Positions 1-8,532 of a DNA stretch of 51,501 bases are shown here, piece after piece. Every line of letters starts with the position of its first letter. The first letter of the stretch is position 1. A program made the translations under genes and the position numbers. The notes under the pieces were generated by a model. That model had not been told where the DNA came from, made no database searches, and saw nothing but the letters and a program-made list of their open reading frames with translations. Source of the stretch: Comamonas sp. lk (GTDB lineage: Bacteria > Pseudomonadota > Gammaproteobacteria > Burkholderiales > Burkholderiaceae_C); NCBI GenBank assembly GCA_945865675.1, contig CAMBFO010000004.1:1-51501 (forward strand). Reading direction: 5' to 3'.

Positions 1-302
1 TTCGTTGGCACCACGTACTTGACGCGGTTGTCCTGGCTATCCAGGTTCAGGTCGATCATTCCCTTTTTGCGCAAAGCCTTTAAACGGCGATGCGCAGTAG
101 TGGTCGAAATCTCGGGCAGCATCACCATGGCCTCCAGCACCGTAATCGGCTTGTCTTCGTGCCACGCGGACGCGAAGACATTGAGCATGCGCGACTCGAC
201 AGCGTCGAGTTGCGGAAAGCTCGGCAAGCTGCGGACAGCTTGCACCAAATTGAGGTACTTGGTGTACATCTGCGAAAAATTCGCTACCTTAGTTTTTGAC
301 AT
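1..302 (-). CDS. Winged-helix DNA-binding regulator, C-terminus beyond window edge
   Basis: Reading the minus strand from an ATG at 302 gives an open frame of 100 codons that runs off the left edge with no stop. The protein begins MSKTKVANFSQMYTKYLNLV. Residues about 35-95 look like a MarR/IclR-type winged helix: a helix-turn-helix around ISTTTAHRRLKALRKKGMI, followed by a wing with DNRVKYVV. A transcriptional repressor or activator role is inferred from this fold; no ligand domain is visible in the part present. The upstream spacer is AT-rich and carries an inverted repeat that could be its own operator. Base composition is lower in GC than the neighbouring metabolic genes. The missing 3' end prevents family assignment. 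Confidence 0.7.
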   Translation of the reverse strand, partial: MSKTKVANFSQMYTKYLNLVQAVRSLPSFPQLDAVESRMLNVFASAWHEDKPITVLEAMVMLPEISTTTAHRRLKALRKKGMIDLNLDSQDNRVKYVVPT

Positions 303-335
303 GATCGACTCCAACGGTTGAAATATGAATTTTTA

Positions 336-366
336 TTGAAGCATTTCAGTTCAACATCTGAAATTC
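336..366. promoter_or_regulatory. Inverted repeat, candidate operator of the left-edge regulator
   Basis: A perfect 7-base inverted repeat, ATTTCAG-N8-CTGAAAT, spans 343-364. It is nested with a TTGAA (336-340) / TTCAA (350-354) pair. It lies 41 bases upstream of the winged-helix gene start at 302, inside a 172-base AT-rich spacer (303-474) that has no other gene. Autoregulation by the neighbouring regulator is inferred from position only. Confidence 0.4.
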
Positions 367-474
367 AACAATATTCTCGCAAAAAATTAAATTTATGTCG
401 AATTTCGCACAAGCTTAAATTTTTTGTGATTTTAAACCATATTTTTCAATAAAACAATATATTTACCAAAAAAG

Positions 475-1980
475 TTATTTGCTAGATGGAAAACTGAACA
501 TGGTTCCATCCCGTACGCCAGCGGAAGGCCAGCGTTGGGTGATGGTTTTGCGCTTGGTATAAAAACGCGCAGCATCGGGTCCATAGGCATGCAAGTCGCC
601 GAATAAAGAGCGCTTCCATCCCCCAAAAGAGTGGTAAGCCACTGGTACCGGTAGGGGTACATTGACACCTACCATGCCCACCAAAATGTTGTCGGTGAAG
701 TAGCGCGCGGCTTCGCCGTCGCGGGTAAAGATGCAGGTGCCGTTGCCGTATTCATGGGCGTCAATCATGTCCATGGCTTCTTGCAATGTTTTGACGCGCA
801 CCACGCCCAGCACCGGCCCAAAAATTTCTTCCTGGTAGGTCACCATGCCGGGTTTGACGTTGTCAAACAGGCAGGGCCCCAGGAAATAGCCTTGTTCGTG
901 GCCCGGTACCTGTACGCCGCGTCCATCGACCACCAAAGTGGCGCCCTCGGCTACGCCCTGGTCCACATAGCCCTTGACTTTCTCAAAATGGGCCTTGGTC
1001 ACCAGCGGGCCCATGTCCATACCGGCGGTGGTGCCGGGGCCGACTTGCATCTTGGCAATTTCGATTTTCAGGCCGGCAATCACCGCGTCTGCGGTGGCGT
1101 CGCCCACCGCGACAACCAGCGGGATGGCCATGCAGCGCTCGCCGCAGGAGCCATAGGCCGCGCCCATCAGTGCATTGACGGCGTTGGCTACATCGGCGTC
1201 GGGCATCACCACCGCATGGTTTTTTGCGCCGCCCAGGGCTTGCACGCGCTTGCCATGGGCGCAACCGGTGGCGTAAATGTACTCAGCGATGGCGGTGCTG
1301 CCGACAAAGCTAATGGCTTTGACGCGCGGGTCGGTCAGCAGCGTGTCTACCGCTTCTTTGTCGCCATTGACCACATTGAGCACGCCCGGTGGGAGGCCCG
1401 CTTGCAGCGCCAACTGCGCTACCAGGAGGGTGCTGCTGGGGTCGCGCTCTGAGGGCTTGAGCACAAAGGTGTTGCCGCATACCACCGCCATGGGCCACAT
1501 CCACAAGGGCACCATGATGGGAAAGTTAAAGGGCGTGATGCCGGCAGTCACACCGAGCGCCTGAAATTCGCTCCAGGAGTCTATAGACGGGCCTACGTTT
1601 TTGCTGTGCTCGCCTTTGAGCAATTCGGGCGCGTAGCTGGCGTATTCCACGTTTTCAATGCCGCGTTGCAACTCGCCCATGGCATCGGGCAGTACTTTGC
1701 CATGCTCCGCGGTCACCAGGGCGCACAAGGCGTCAGCATGCTCTTCTAGCAGCACCTTGAGCTTGCTCATTACCCGCGCGCGCTTGAGCGGCGGCGTGTT
1801 ACGCCACTCAGGGTAGGCGGCCTGGGCGTTGGCGATGGCTTGCTCTACAGTCAATTTGTCTGCCAGCAAGAGCTTTTTTTCAGCTTTGCCGGTGGCCGGA
1901 TTGAATACTTCCGCGCTGCGGCTTCCGCCTAGGGTGAGTTGGCCGCCGATCAGGTGGCCGATAGTGGGCAATGGGGACAT
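475..1980 (-). CDS. mmsA: CoA-acylating methylmalonate-semialdehyde dehydrogenase
   Basis: 501 residues, the normal length for this aldehyde dehydrogenase subfamily. It oxidises methylmalonate or malonate semialdehyde to propionyl- or acetyl-CoA with NAD and CoA. The subfamily signature ITPFNFPIMVPLWMWP lies near residue 150, and the catalytic cysteine sits in GSCGERCMA near residue 285. The start is set at the ATG at 1980 (MSPLPTIGHLIGG), because the frame extends a further 74 codons upstream with sequence unlike the family. Downstream on the same strand of the omega-aminotransferase gene, so the pair most likely degrades beta-alanine: transamination to malonate semialdehyde, then conversion to acetyl-CoA. 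A role in valine or inositol breakdown is also possible for the family. Confidence 0.93.
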   Translation of the reverse strand: MSPLPTIGHLIGGQLTLGGSRSAEVFNPATGKAEKKLLLADKLTVEQAIANAQAAYPEWRNTPPLKRARVMSKLKVLLEEHADALCALVTAEHGKVLPDAMGELQRGIENVEYASYAPELLKGEHSKNVGPSIDSWSEFQALGVTAGITPFNFPIMVPLWMWPMAVVCGNTFVLKPSERDPSSTLLVAQLALQAGLPPGVLNVVNGDKEAVDTLLTDPRVKAISFVGSTAIAEYIYATGCAHGKRVQALGGAKNHAVVMPDADVANAVNALMGAAYGSCGERCMAIPLVVAVGDATADAVIAGLKIEIAKMQVGPGTTAGMDMGPLVTKAHFEKVKGYVDQGVAEGATLVVDGRGVQVPGHEQGYFLGPCLFDNVKPGMVTYQEEIFGPVLGVVRVKTLQEAMDMIDAHEYGNGTCIFTRDGEAARYFTDNILVGMVGVNVPLPVPVAYHSFGGWKRSLFGDLHAYGPDAARFYTKRKTITQRWPSAGVRDGTMFSFPSSK

Positions 1981-2301
1981 GGTGCGTGTGCTCTGGTTAA
2001 AAAAATGAGGTGTTAAAAAAGCTTGGCAGCGGCCCGGCCGCAAGGTGGTGAAGTATCGCAAATGCGCGCTAAGCGCCAAGCGCATGCCATTGGCAGTGGG
2101 CAGTGCAAAGGCCTGCCTGGGCAAACTTGGCACCCACCACCCAAGTGCCCGCCAGCCTAGTTTGAGGGAAGGCGGGAGGCCTAGCAGGGTGGACCAGGCC
2201 ACGCAGCTGCGCTGCGGGTCCTACGACCGACGCGTACGGCCATGGGGCGCTAAGCAAGCGCGAGTGCAGCGGGCGCCTGTGCGCCTGGCAGCCTTGCGTC
2301 C
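1981..2301. other. 321-base spacer without recognisable gene
   Basis: GC-rich spacer between mmsA and the upstream aminotransferase on the minus strand. Short frames cross it but none has a credible start, ribosome site or family resemblance. No strong terminator hairpin with a T-run was seen, so mmsA could be read through from the aminotransferase promoter or have its own. Confidence 0.5.
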
Positions 2302-3672
2302 TTAGTCGACCTCGTTCATCGATTCGCCCAAGGCATTGATCAGGCTGTCGATTTCGGATTTTTCTATGATGAAAGGCGGTGCCAATTGCATGGTGTCGCC
2401 GCCGTAGCGCACGTAAAAGCCTTTTTCCAGGCAGCGCATGGCAATTTCATAGGGTCGGCGCGCGGGCTCGCCGGGAACGGCAGCGATAGTGAACCCTGCT
2501 GCCAAGCCCACGTTACGAATGTCCGTGATGTGCTTGCTGCCTTTGAGGCTGTGCACCGCTTGCTCAAAATAAGGCGCCATGGCGGCCACGCGTTCAATCA
2601 TGTTTTCCTTGACCAGCACATCCAGGGCAGCGATGCCGGCTGCGCAGGCCACAGGGTGCGCCGAATAGGTGTAACCGTGGAGAAACTCGAGCAAGTACTC
2701 CGGGCCGCCCGCGTCCATAAAGGTATCGTAAATTTCTTTCTTAGCCACCACCGCGCCCAGGGGCTGGGCGCCATTGGTCACTTGCTTGGCGATGTTCATG
2801 ATGTCCGGTGTCACGCCAAAGGCAGCGGCTCCGGTGTAGGCCCCGCAGCGGCCAAAGCCGGTGATGACTTCATCAAATATCAGCAAAATATTGTTGGCGG
2901 TGCAAATCTCGCGCAAGCGTGCCAGGTAGCCTACGGGCGGCACCACCACGCCACCCGAGCCCGACATAGGCTCGACGATGACCGCGGCGATATTAGATGC
3001 GTCATGCAGCGTAATCAGACGCAGCAATTCGTCCGCCAACTCGACGCCGTGGGCCGGCATGCCGCGCGAATAGGTGTTTTGAGGCAACTGGGTGTGCGGC
3101 AGGTGGTCGGCCTCAATGCCCTGGCCAAAGGTTTTGCGGTTGGCACCGATACCGCCTACCGAAATACCACCGAAATTGACACCGTGGTAGCCTTTTTCGC
3201 GGCCAATCAGGCGCGTCTTGGTGCCCATGCCTTTGGCGCGCCAGTAGGCGCGTGCCATCTTCAGCGAGGTGTCGGCGCACTCCGAACCTGAACCGGCAAA
3301 AAACACGCGTTCCAAACCCTCGGGCATGAGCTGGGTGATTTTGTTGGCCAGTTCAAAGGACAGCGGATGCGCGTACTGAAACGCGGGGGAATATTCCATG
3401 GTGCCGATCTGGCGGCTGACCGCATCGGTGATTTCCTGGCGCCCGTGGCCCAGGCCGCAGCACCACAGGCCGGATAAGCCGTCGAGCACCTTTCGGCCAT
3501 TGGAGTCGGTGTAATAAGCGCCTTTGGCGCTGACCATCATGCGCGGATTGGCTTTGAAATTGCGGTTGCCGGTGTAAGGCATCCAGTGCGCATCCATCCA
3601 GGCGCTGTCGCGCGGGTAGGGGGAGGTGGTGGTCACGACCGGTGCGTGGGTGGCGGTGTCATGGGGTTTCAT
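2302..3672 (-). CDS. Class III omega-amino acid (beta-alanine)--pyruvate aminotransferase
   Basis: 456 residues, a fold-type I PLP enzyme of class III. Visible motifs: GSGSE for phosphate binding (about 127-131), FDEVITGFGR with the cofactor aspartate near 267, and IAKQVTNGAQPLGAVV with the Schiff-base lysine near 296. The WMPYTGNRNFKANPRM block near the N-terminus is typical of beta-alanine/omega-amino acid:pyruvate transaminases. Start ATG at 3672 is preceded by AGGAGA at good spacing. With mmsA downstream this predicts a beta-alanine to acetyl-CoA pathway. A LysR gene diverges from it. A taurine or amine substrate cannot be excluded from sequence alone. Confidence 0.9.
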   Translation of the reverse strand: MKPHDTATHAPVVTTTSPYPRDSAWMDAHWMPYTGNRNFKANPRMMVSAKGAYYTDSNGRKVLDGLSGLWCCGLGHGRQEITDAVSRQIGTMEYSPAFQYAHPLSFELANKITQLMPEGLERVFFAGSGSECADTSLKMARAYWRAKGMGTKTRLIGREKGYHGVNFGGISVGGIGANRKTFGQGIEADHLPHTQLPQNTYSRGMPAHGVELADELLRLITLHDASNIAAVIVEPMSGSGGVVVPPVGYLARLREICTANNILLIFDEVITGFGRCGAYTGAAAFGVTPDIMNIAKQVTNGAQPLGAVVAKKEIYDTFMDAGGPEYLLEFLHGYTYSAHPVACAAGIAALDVLVKENMIERVAAMAPYFEQAVHSLKGSKHITDIRNVGLAAGFTIAAVPGEPARRPYEIAMRCLEKGFYVRYGGDTMQLAPPFIIEKSEIDSLINALGESMNEVD

Positions 3673-3800
3673 GGCGGTCTCCTAGGTGGTAGAGGTCTAC
3701 AAAAAATTCGCTGCGGCTTAGCGCGCCGCCCAGCATTTACCGGGGAAGGCACAGAAATCAGCTGTTGAGCAGGCATTGTGGCTTGCGCTCTTACTCTTAT

Positions 3801-3820
3801 ATAGCCACAATTATCGCTAT
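3801..3820. promoter_or_regulatory. Candidate LysR-binding dyad ATAGC-N10-GCTAT
   Basis: A perfect interrupted dyad, ATAGC at 3801-3805 and GCTAT at 3816-3820, with the T-N11-A spacing expected for LysR-family sites. It lies in the 162-base divergent spacer, 15 bases before the LysR start and about 130 bases upstream of the aminotransferase start. This fits autorepression and control of the divergent catabolic gene (inference). Confidence 0.45.
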
Positions 3821-3834
3821 TCACTTGCCTATTT

Positions 3835-4767
3835 ATGAAATTAAATCCCCCTTCACGCCCAGCGCTAGGACAGCTCAGCGACATGGACTTGCGCTTGCTG
3901 CGGGTGTTCCGGGCGGTAGCCGACTGCGGCGGTATGGCCGCTGCCGAGCTGGAGCTCAACATCGGCAGCTCCACCATCAGCCGCCACATCAAAGACCTGG
4001 AAACCCGCCTGGGCTTGCGCTTGTGCCGCCGTGGCCGCGCCGGCTTTGCCTTGACGCCTGAAGGTCAGAAAATTTACGCGCAAACCACCCAGCTGCTGGC
4101 CGCTACCGACGCATTTCGCAGCAGTGTCGATGAGATTCACCAGCGCATGGGTGGCCAACTGCAAATAGCCGTGTTTGACAAAACTGCCAGCAATCCCAAG
4201 TCCCGGGTAGCGCAGGCGATTGCGCGCTTTCATGCGCGGGCGCCGGACGTTGCGCTCAACCTGCATGTGGCTACGCTTAACGCCATAGAGCGCGGCGTGC
4301 TCGACGGCCAGTTTCACCTAGGCATCATCCCCGGCCACCGTACCTCCAGCACCTTGCACTACGCACGTCTGTTTGACGAGCATATGTGCTTGTACTGCGG
4401 CCCCGGTCATGCATTGTTTGGTAGCGCGCACAGCAGCATGGATTGGGATGCGCTGCGCGCGCTGCCTTTTGCCGGCCTGGGCTACCACTCGCCCAATTTG
4501 CAGGTCAGCCAGCAATTGCGGCTGACGCGCAGCGCCACCGGTTTTGACCAGGAGTCAATTGCCACCCTGATTTTGTCGGGCCGCTTTGTCGGCTTTTTGC
4601 CCGACCATTATGCGCATAGCTTTGTGCAGCAAGGCCAGATGCAGGCCGTCCTCCCGGATGTGTTTTTTTACGACTGCGAGTTCTTCGCTATCACCCGCCG
4701 CTCACCGCAAGCCTCGCGTGCCACCCGCGCGTTCTTGCAATGCCTGGAACAGGCGCACGCGGCCTAG
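3835..4767 (+). CDS. LysR-family transcriptional regulator
   Basis: 310 residues with the standard LysR layout. An N-terminal winged helix occupies about residues 15-75 (MDLRLLRVFRAVADCGG, then STISRHIKDLETRLGLRLC), and a periplasmic-binding-like effector domain follows from about 100 to 300. Divergent orientation from the omega-aminotransferase/mmsA genes makes it their probable activator, with an amino acid or semialdehyde effector. Two starts are possible: the ATG at 3835, used here, or the ATG at 3883, directly before the conserved MDLRLLRVF and with AGGA 12 bases upstream. The 3' end converges on dadA with a 27-base gap. Confidence 0.9.
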   Translation: MKLNPPSRPALGQLSDMDLRLLRVFRAVADCGGMAAAELELNIGSSTISRHIKDLETRLGLRLCRRGRAGFALTPEGQKIYAQTTQLLAATDAFRSSVDEIHQRMGGQLQIAVFDKTASNPKSRVAQAIARFHARAPDVALNLHVATLNAIERGVLDGQFHLGIIPGHRTSSTLHYARLFDEHMCLYCGPGHALFGSAHSSMDWDALRALPFAGLGYHSPNLQVSQQLRLTRSATGFDQESIATLILSGRFVGFLPDHYAHSFVQQGQMQAVLPDVFFYDCEFFAITRRSPQASRATRAFLQCLEQAHAA

Positions 4768-4794
4768 TGGCGGTCTGCGGTTGACAGCACCTTC

Positions 4795-6126
4795 CTAAGC
4801 GCCGAAAAACGGGAAACCGGTAATCGGGTTTTCGCCGTCCATGCGCGCGGCCAGGGCCTTGCCCGAGCCGGCCCCGTGCGTCCAGCCCAAGGTGCCGTGG
4901 CCGGCGTTGACCCACAGCCCGCGCACCGGCGTTTGGCCGATAAATGGAATATTGGTCGGCGTGGCCGGACGCAAGCCGGCCCAGAACTGCGGATGTCCCC
5001 CTACATGCGGTAATCGCGTGTCGCACATGCCGGGCCAGATTTCCTCGACCCGGCGCGCCAGCATCTGGCAACGCGCTTGGGACACCGCACTGTCAAGGCC
5101 CAGGTCATAGCCGCCTACCTCGATCGTGCCGGCCACCCGGATCTGGTCGCCCAGGCGGGTGATGGCAATCTTGCGCGAGTCGTCGATTACCGATACCGAA
5201 GGCGCCCGTTCGGGCCGCAATATCGGAAACGTGGCGCTATAGCCTTTGCCTGGGTAAATTGGCAAGTCCACGCCCACACGGCGTAGCAAGGGCGCGCTAT
5301 AGGAGCCGCAGGCCACCACCACCGCATCGGCAGCTAGCCAGCGCACACTGCCGCCTGCGCTTGCTCCCTCAGTTGCGCCCTCATTGGCCAGCGGGCGCAC
5401 GCCTACCCCGCGCACCGTGGCGCCCGTCACTTCCAGCCGCTCCAGGCGGTGGGAAAACAAAAACTCCACGCCGCGTGCCGCACATTCACGCGCCAAGGCC
5501 TGGGTAAACACACACGCATCGCCCGACTCATCGCTAGCGGTAAATGTGGCGCCCACGATGCGCTCGCCAAAGGGCGCCAGGCTAGGCTCCAGGCGCAGTA
5601 ACTCGGCCGTGCTGATGACCTCGCGCTGTACGCCAAACTGCTGCATCAAGCGGGCCAGTTCGCAGGCGCCATCAAAAGCGGCTTGGGTAGCAAAAAAATG
5701 CGAGATGCCGCGCTCCAAGCGGTGGTAGTCAATGCCGGTTTGCCTTACCAAGTCTTGGAGTGCCGCATGGCTGTACGCGCCCAAGGCCACGATGTGGCCC
5801 ACGTTGCGGTGGAAAGCCGCATCGTTGCATTCGGCCAGAAAGCGCAAACTCCATCGGTATTGCTGCCAGCCTTCGCCCACAGGCCACTGCGGCCTAAATA
5901 AAAGCGGTGCTTCTTTGCTAAACATCCATTGGAGCGCTTTCAGCGGCGCATCGCGGTTAGCCCAAGGTTCGCAATGGCTGACCGATATTTGCCCGGCATT
6001 GGCAAAACTGGTTTCCAGCGCCGCATCGGCCTGGCGTTCCACCACCGAGACACGGTGGCCGCGTTCGGCCAGGTACCAGGCGGTGCTGGTGCCGATGATG
6101 CCGGCACCCACCACAACAATATGCAT
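4795..6126 (-). CDS. dadA: D-amino acid dehydrogenase, FAD-dependent
   Basis: 443 residues of the DadA/glycine-oxidase family. It oxidatively deaminates D-amino acids, passing electrons to the respiratory chain at the inner membrane face. The Rossmann FAD motif VVVGAGIIG starts at residue 4 and is followed by WYLAERGHRVSVVER; a GLRPATPTNIPFIG block and a C-terminal GHGTLGWTHGAGSG FAD-binding segment are also present. The start ATG at 6126 has AAGGGG seven bases upstream. A TetR-type regulator is divergent (133-base spacer), a plausible local control. No alanine racemase gene is adjacent, unlike many dad operons. Confidence 0.92.
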   Translation of the reverse strand: MHIVVVGAGIIGTSTAWYLAERGHRVSVVERQADAALETSFANAGQISVSHCEPWANRDAPLKALQWMFSKEAPLLFRPQWPVGEGWQQYRWSLRFLAECNDAAFHRNVGHIVALGAYSHAALQDLVRQTGIDYHRLERGISHFFATQAAFDGACELARLMQQFGVQREVISTAELLRLEPSLAPFGERIVGATFTASDESGDACVFTQALARECAARGVEFLFSHRLERLEVTGATVRGVGVRPLANEGATEGASAGGSVRWLAADAVVVACGSYSAPLLRRVGVDLPIYPGKGYSATFPILRPERAPSVSVIDDSRKIAITRLGDQIRVAGTIEVGGYDLGLDSAVSQARCQMLARRVEEIWPGMCDTRLPHVGGHPQFWAGLRPATPTNIPFIGQTPVRGLWVNAGHGTLGWTHGAGSGKALAARMDGENPITGFPFFGA

Positions 6127-6259
6127 AACAAAACCCCTTGTGTGCGCCCGCCAGGGATGCCGTCAATGGACGCAGATAATGAGGGCGCAGAACTTGAACC
6201 GTGTAGTCGCAAATTGGCCCGAATCGAATACAAAAAAACCCAAAGGCTAAAATTCAGAC

Positions 6260-6874
6260 ATGCCTTCCAAATCGCTGCCCAAAGTGTCGTTTAAAACCCA
6301 GATGCTACAGGCGCGCGAGGATGCCATCATCCAGACCGCCAGCGCACTGCTCGCGCAAAAAGGTTTTGAGGCCATGACGGTCGATGAAGTTGCCGCCACC
6401 GTGGGCATCGCCAAAGCCAGCTTGTACAAGCATTTCCCCAGCAAAGAAGACCTGGCGGCGGCGGCCATGGTCAAGCTGATGCAAAGAGCCCAAGACTATT
6501 TGCGCGAACTGCCGGTGCAAAACGCTATGGTCCAATTGCGGGCGGTGGCGCGCTGGACTATGGAGTTGCAATTGCTAGGCCAGATGCCCTCCCTGCCCAG
6601 TCGCAATTCCACCTTGCGCGCCAAGCTCATGGCCAACGCGCAGTACATGGATGGCCTGATTGAAGTGAGCGACCGCTTGGGCGCCTGGATTGAAGAGGCG
6701 CAAGCGCAAGGCCATTTGCAAACCAGCCTACCGCCCATTGCCGTGCTCTACACCTTGTACGCCCGCGCCTGCGACCCGGTGCTGGAGTTCTTAAAAATGG
6801 GCGGCCAGCACAATGATGCGCAAATTATCGACCTGGTCATGAGCACCTGCTTTGATGGATTAGCGGCCCGCTAA
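6260..6874 (+). CDS. TetR/AcrR-family transcriptional regulator
   Basis: 204 residues. The N-terminal helix-turn-helix lies at about residues 20-65 (IIQTASALLAQKGFEAMTVD, then AATVGIAKASLYKHFPSKED), matching the TetR family closely, with a helical ligand/dimer domain after it. Ligand unknown. Divergent from dadA, so D-amino-acid or related control is possible but only inferred. Its TAA stop (6872-6874) overlaps the TAG stop (6871-6873) of the convergent metallophosphoesterase, so no room remains for a conventional terminator between the two. Confidence 0.88.
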   Translation: MPSKSLPKVSFKTQMLQAREDAIIQTASALLAQKGFEAMTVDEVAATVGIAKASLYKHFPSKEDLAAAAMVKLMQRAQDYLRELPVQNAMVQLRAVARWTMELQLLGQMPSLPSRNSTLRAKLMANAQYMDGLIEVSDRLGAWIEEAQAQGHLQTSLPPIAVLYTLYARACDPVLEFLKMGGQHNDAQIIDLVMSTCFDGLAAR

Positions 6875-7692
6875 ATTTCAATCACCGCTTGGGCGCGAAA
6901 TTGTGCCTGTTCTTTTTTGTGGGCATAGCCCAGCGGATTGGCCACGACGCGGCAGCCCCGGTGCACATAGTCTTGCGCGAGATGCAAATGTCCATGCAGC
7001 CAGAGCGCGGCCTGCGGTAGCAAGTCATCGAGCGCATTGCAAAAACCGGCGGTGCCGGGTACCCGGCCATAGCGCGGGTCAGCGCTGTGCAGGCTGGGCG
7101 CAAAGTGCGTCACCACGATGGTTTTGCCTTCAAAGGCTTGTCCTAAAGCATGGCGTAACCAGGTCTGGCATTGCAGGCCTTCCTCGCGTATCGCTGCGGA
7201 TAGAAAAGGCAGCCCATGGCGCTGCGTGCCGGTTTTCTTGAGGTAGTAGTCGGCGGCGCGAAAGGCTTTTTCGCGCGCTTTGGGGTCGGGTGCGCCACCC
7301 TCGTGAACGGCGAGCGCATCGAAATCGGTCCAGAGCGTAGTGCCCAGCAGACGCAGCGCCTGGCCATCGGCACTGCGGCCCGGTAGCATGAGCAACTCGC
7401 GGTCCAGCCAGGTAATGCCCAGGCGCACACAGCTCTGGCGCAATCGCGCTTGGCCGGCATCCAAATCGAGTTGGTCGTACTCATGGTTGCCCGGCACAAA
7501 ATACACCGGCACCGGCCATCCGTGCAGCGGAGAAAACCGCGCCAGGCCGAAATCCGTGTCCTGTAATTTAGAGCCGTTTTGGTAGGAGCCAATATCCCCG
7601 GCCAGCACCAGAAAATCCGCCTCTGGGGCTGGGCGTGGCGCAAACTCGGGCTGCGATTCCAGATGCAAGTCGGAGAGCAATTGCAGCTTCAT
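6871..7692 (-). CDS. Calcineurin-like metallophosphoesterase
   Basis: 273 residues. All five metal-binding blocks of the calcineurin-like fold are visible in order: SDLHLE near residue 7, LAGDIG near 30, GNHEY near 68, VVTHFAP near 195 and LHGHLHL near 235. The substrate cannot be told from sequence; the family includes nucleotide and phosphodiester hydrolases. Its ATG overlaps the TGA of the upstream 55-codon ORF (ATGA, 7689-7692), so translation is probably coupled. The SRAP-domain gene lies just upstream on the same strand, which hints at a nucleic-acid role (inference). Confidence 0.88.
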   Translation of the reverse strand: MKLQLLSDLHLESQPEFAPRPAPEADFLVLAGDIGSYQNGSKLQDTDFGLARFSPLHGWPVPVYFVPGNHEYDQLDLDAGQARLRQSCVRLGITWLDRELLMLPGRSADGQALRLLGTTLWTDFDALAVHEGGAPDPKAREKAFRAADYYLKKTGTQRHGLPFLSAAIREEGLQCQTWLRHALGQAFEGKTIVVTHFAPSLHSADPRYGRVPGTAGFCNALDDLLPQAALWLHGHLHLAQDYVHRGCRVVANPLGYAHKKEQAQFRAQAVIEI

Positions 7693-7856
7693 GCGGCAGC
7701 CCTCGGCGCGCGCAGGGGCACGGCCTGGGCCACGGCCTGTACCTGGGCGCGCAACCAGATTTGCGCGCTGTCCGCATCATGGCGTTGGTGCCAGAGCGCA
7801 TCGCCATGAATCGGGGGTACCTGCAAGCATGGGCGGGCTTGTTTTTGCCGAGTCAT
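7689..7856 (-). CDS. 55-codon ORF resembling the C-terminal end of a LysR regulator
   Basis: A short frame not long enough for routine ORF calling. It starts with ATG at 7856, has an AGGGGAG ribosome site seven bases upstream, and ends in an ATGA overlap with the metallophosphoesterase. Residues about 20-36 read ALWHQRHDADSAQIWLR, which matches the W-H-x-R-x3-D-x-A-x2-W-L-R block typical of the last helix of NahR/NodD-like LysR regulators. An in-frame TAA lies nine codons upstream, so no longer LysR protein is encoded here. Either a relic of a deleted LysR gene whose tail was kept as a leader ORF, or a true small protein. The good ribosome site argues that it is translated. Confidence 0.5.
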   Translation of the reverse strand: MTRQKQARPCLQVPPIHGDALWHQRHDADSAQIWLRAQVQAVAQAVPLRAPRAAA

Positions 7857-7896
7857 TGATGCGCTCCCCTGCTCGATGCTTTCTTAGGCGCGCGCA

Positions 7897-8532
7897 TTAG
7901 GTCAGGACGAGCCGTTCGGGGTCGCGCTGGGCTTGTAAAAAAGCCAGGCTATCGCGCGCCGGCATGGACAGCCAGTCTCCGTAGTGCTGTGGCGGCAGCA
8001 CCACGACCATGCGCTTTTCCTCCCCCGGCTTGTGCATCAGGCGCATCACGGGATGCTCGTCGGCATTCACCGTCAGCATGGTGAAGCTGAAAATTTCTTG
8101 CTCCTGCGCACGCCAGCAAGACCACAAACCGGCCACGCCCAGCGGCGCACCGTCGGCGCTGCCAATGCGTGCCGCTACCGCCCGGCCGCTGCGCCAATCC
8201 GGTTCAAACAAGGCCTCAGCGGCAATGATGCAATGCTGGCCGCGCCGCCAGGCATCGCGAAAGCTGGGTTTTTCGAAGGCGGTTTCACTGCGCGCGTTAT
8301 AGGTGTGGCGCGTCATGCGCAAGTCGGTAGACCAATGCGGCACCAGGCCAAATAAACCGGTTAGCGCCTGCCAATGGGGCGCAGTCGGGGGCGCTCCCGC
8401 CGGTGTGTTGCGGATAAACAGCGCCCGGTAGCCCGGCCACACATCGGCCTGGCCCGCGTCCTCGGGCAGGGCGGTGCCGAAATGGCGCTCAAACCGTTCG
8501 CGCCCCTGAATGCCTTGGTAATGGCTGCACAT
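7897..8532 (-). CDS. SOS response-associated peptidase (SRAP/YedK/HMCES family)
   Basis: 211 residues from the ATG at 8532. This start is chosen because it places cysteine at position 2 (MCSHYQG); in the family this becomes the N-terminal residue that forms a thiazolidine crosslink to abasic sites in single-stranded DNA. Other family blocks: NARSETAFEKPSFRDAW, IIAAEALFEPDW with the conserved glutamate region, and HPVMRLMHKPGEEKRM containing the conserved histidine. The longer frame to 8571 would bury the cysteine and is rejected. The role is shielding of abasic sites during replication. Located upstream of the LysR-tail ORF and metallophosphoesterase on the same strand. Confidence 0.9.
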   Translation of the reverse strand: MCSHYQGIQGRERFERHFGTALPEDAGQADVWPGYRALFIRNTPAGAPPTAPHWQALTGLFGLVPHWSTDLRMTRHTYNARSETAFEKPSFRDAWRRGQHCIIAAEALFEPDWRSGRAVAARIGSADGAPLGVAGLWSCWRAQEQEIFSFTMLTVNADEHPVMRLMHKPGEEKRMVVVLPPQHYGDWLSMPARDSLAFLQAQRDPERLVLT

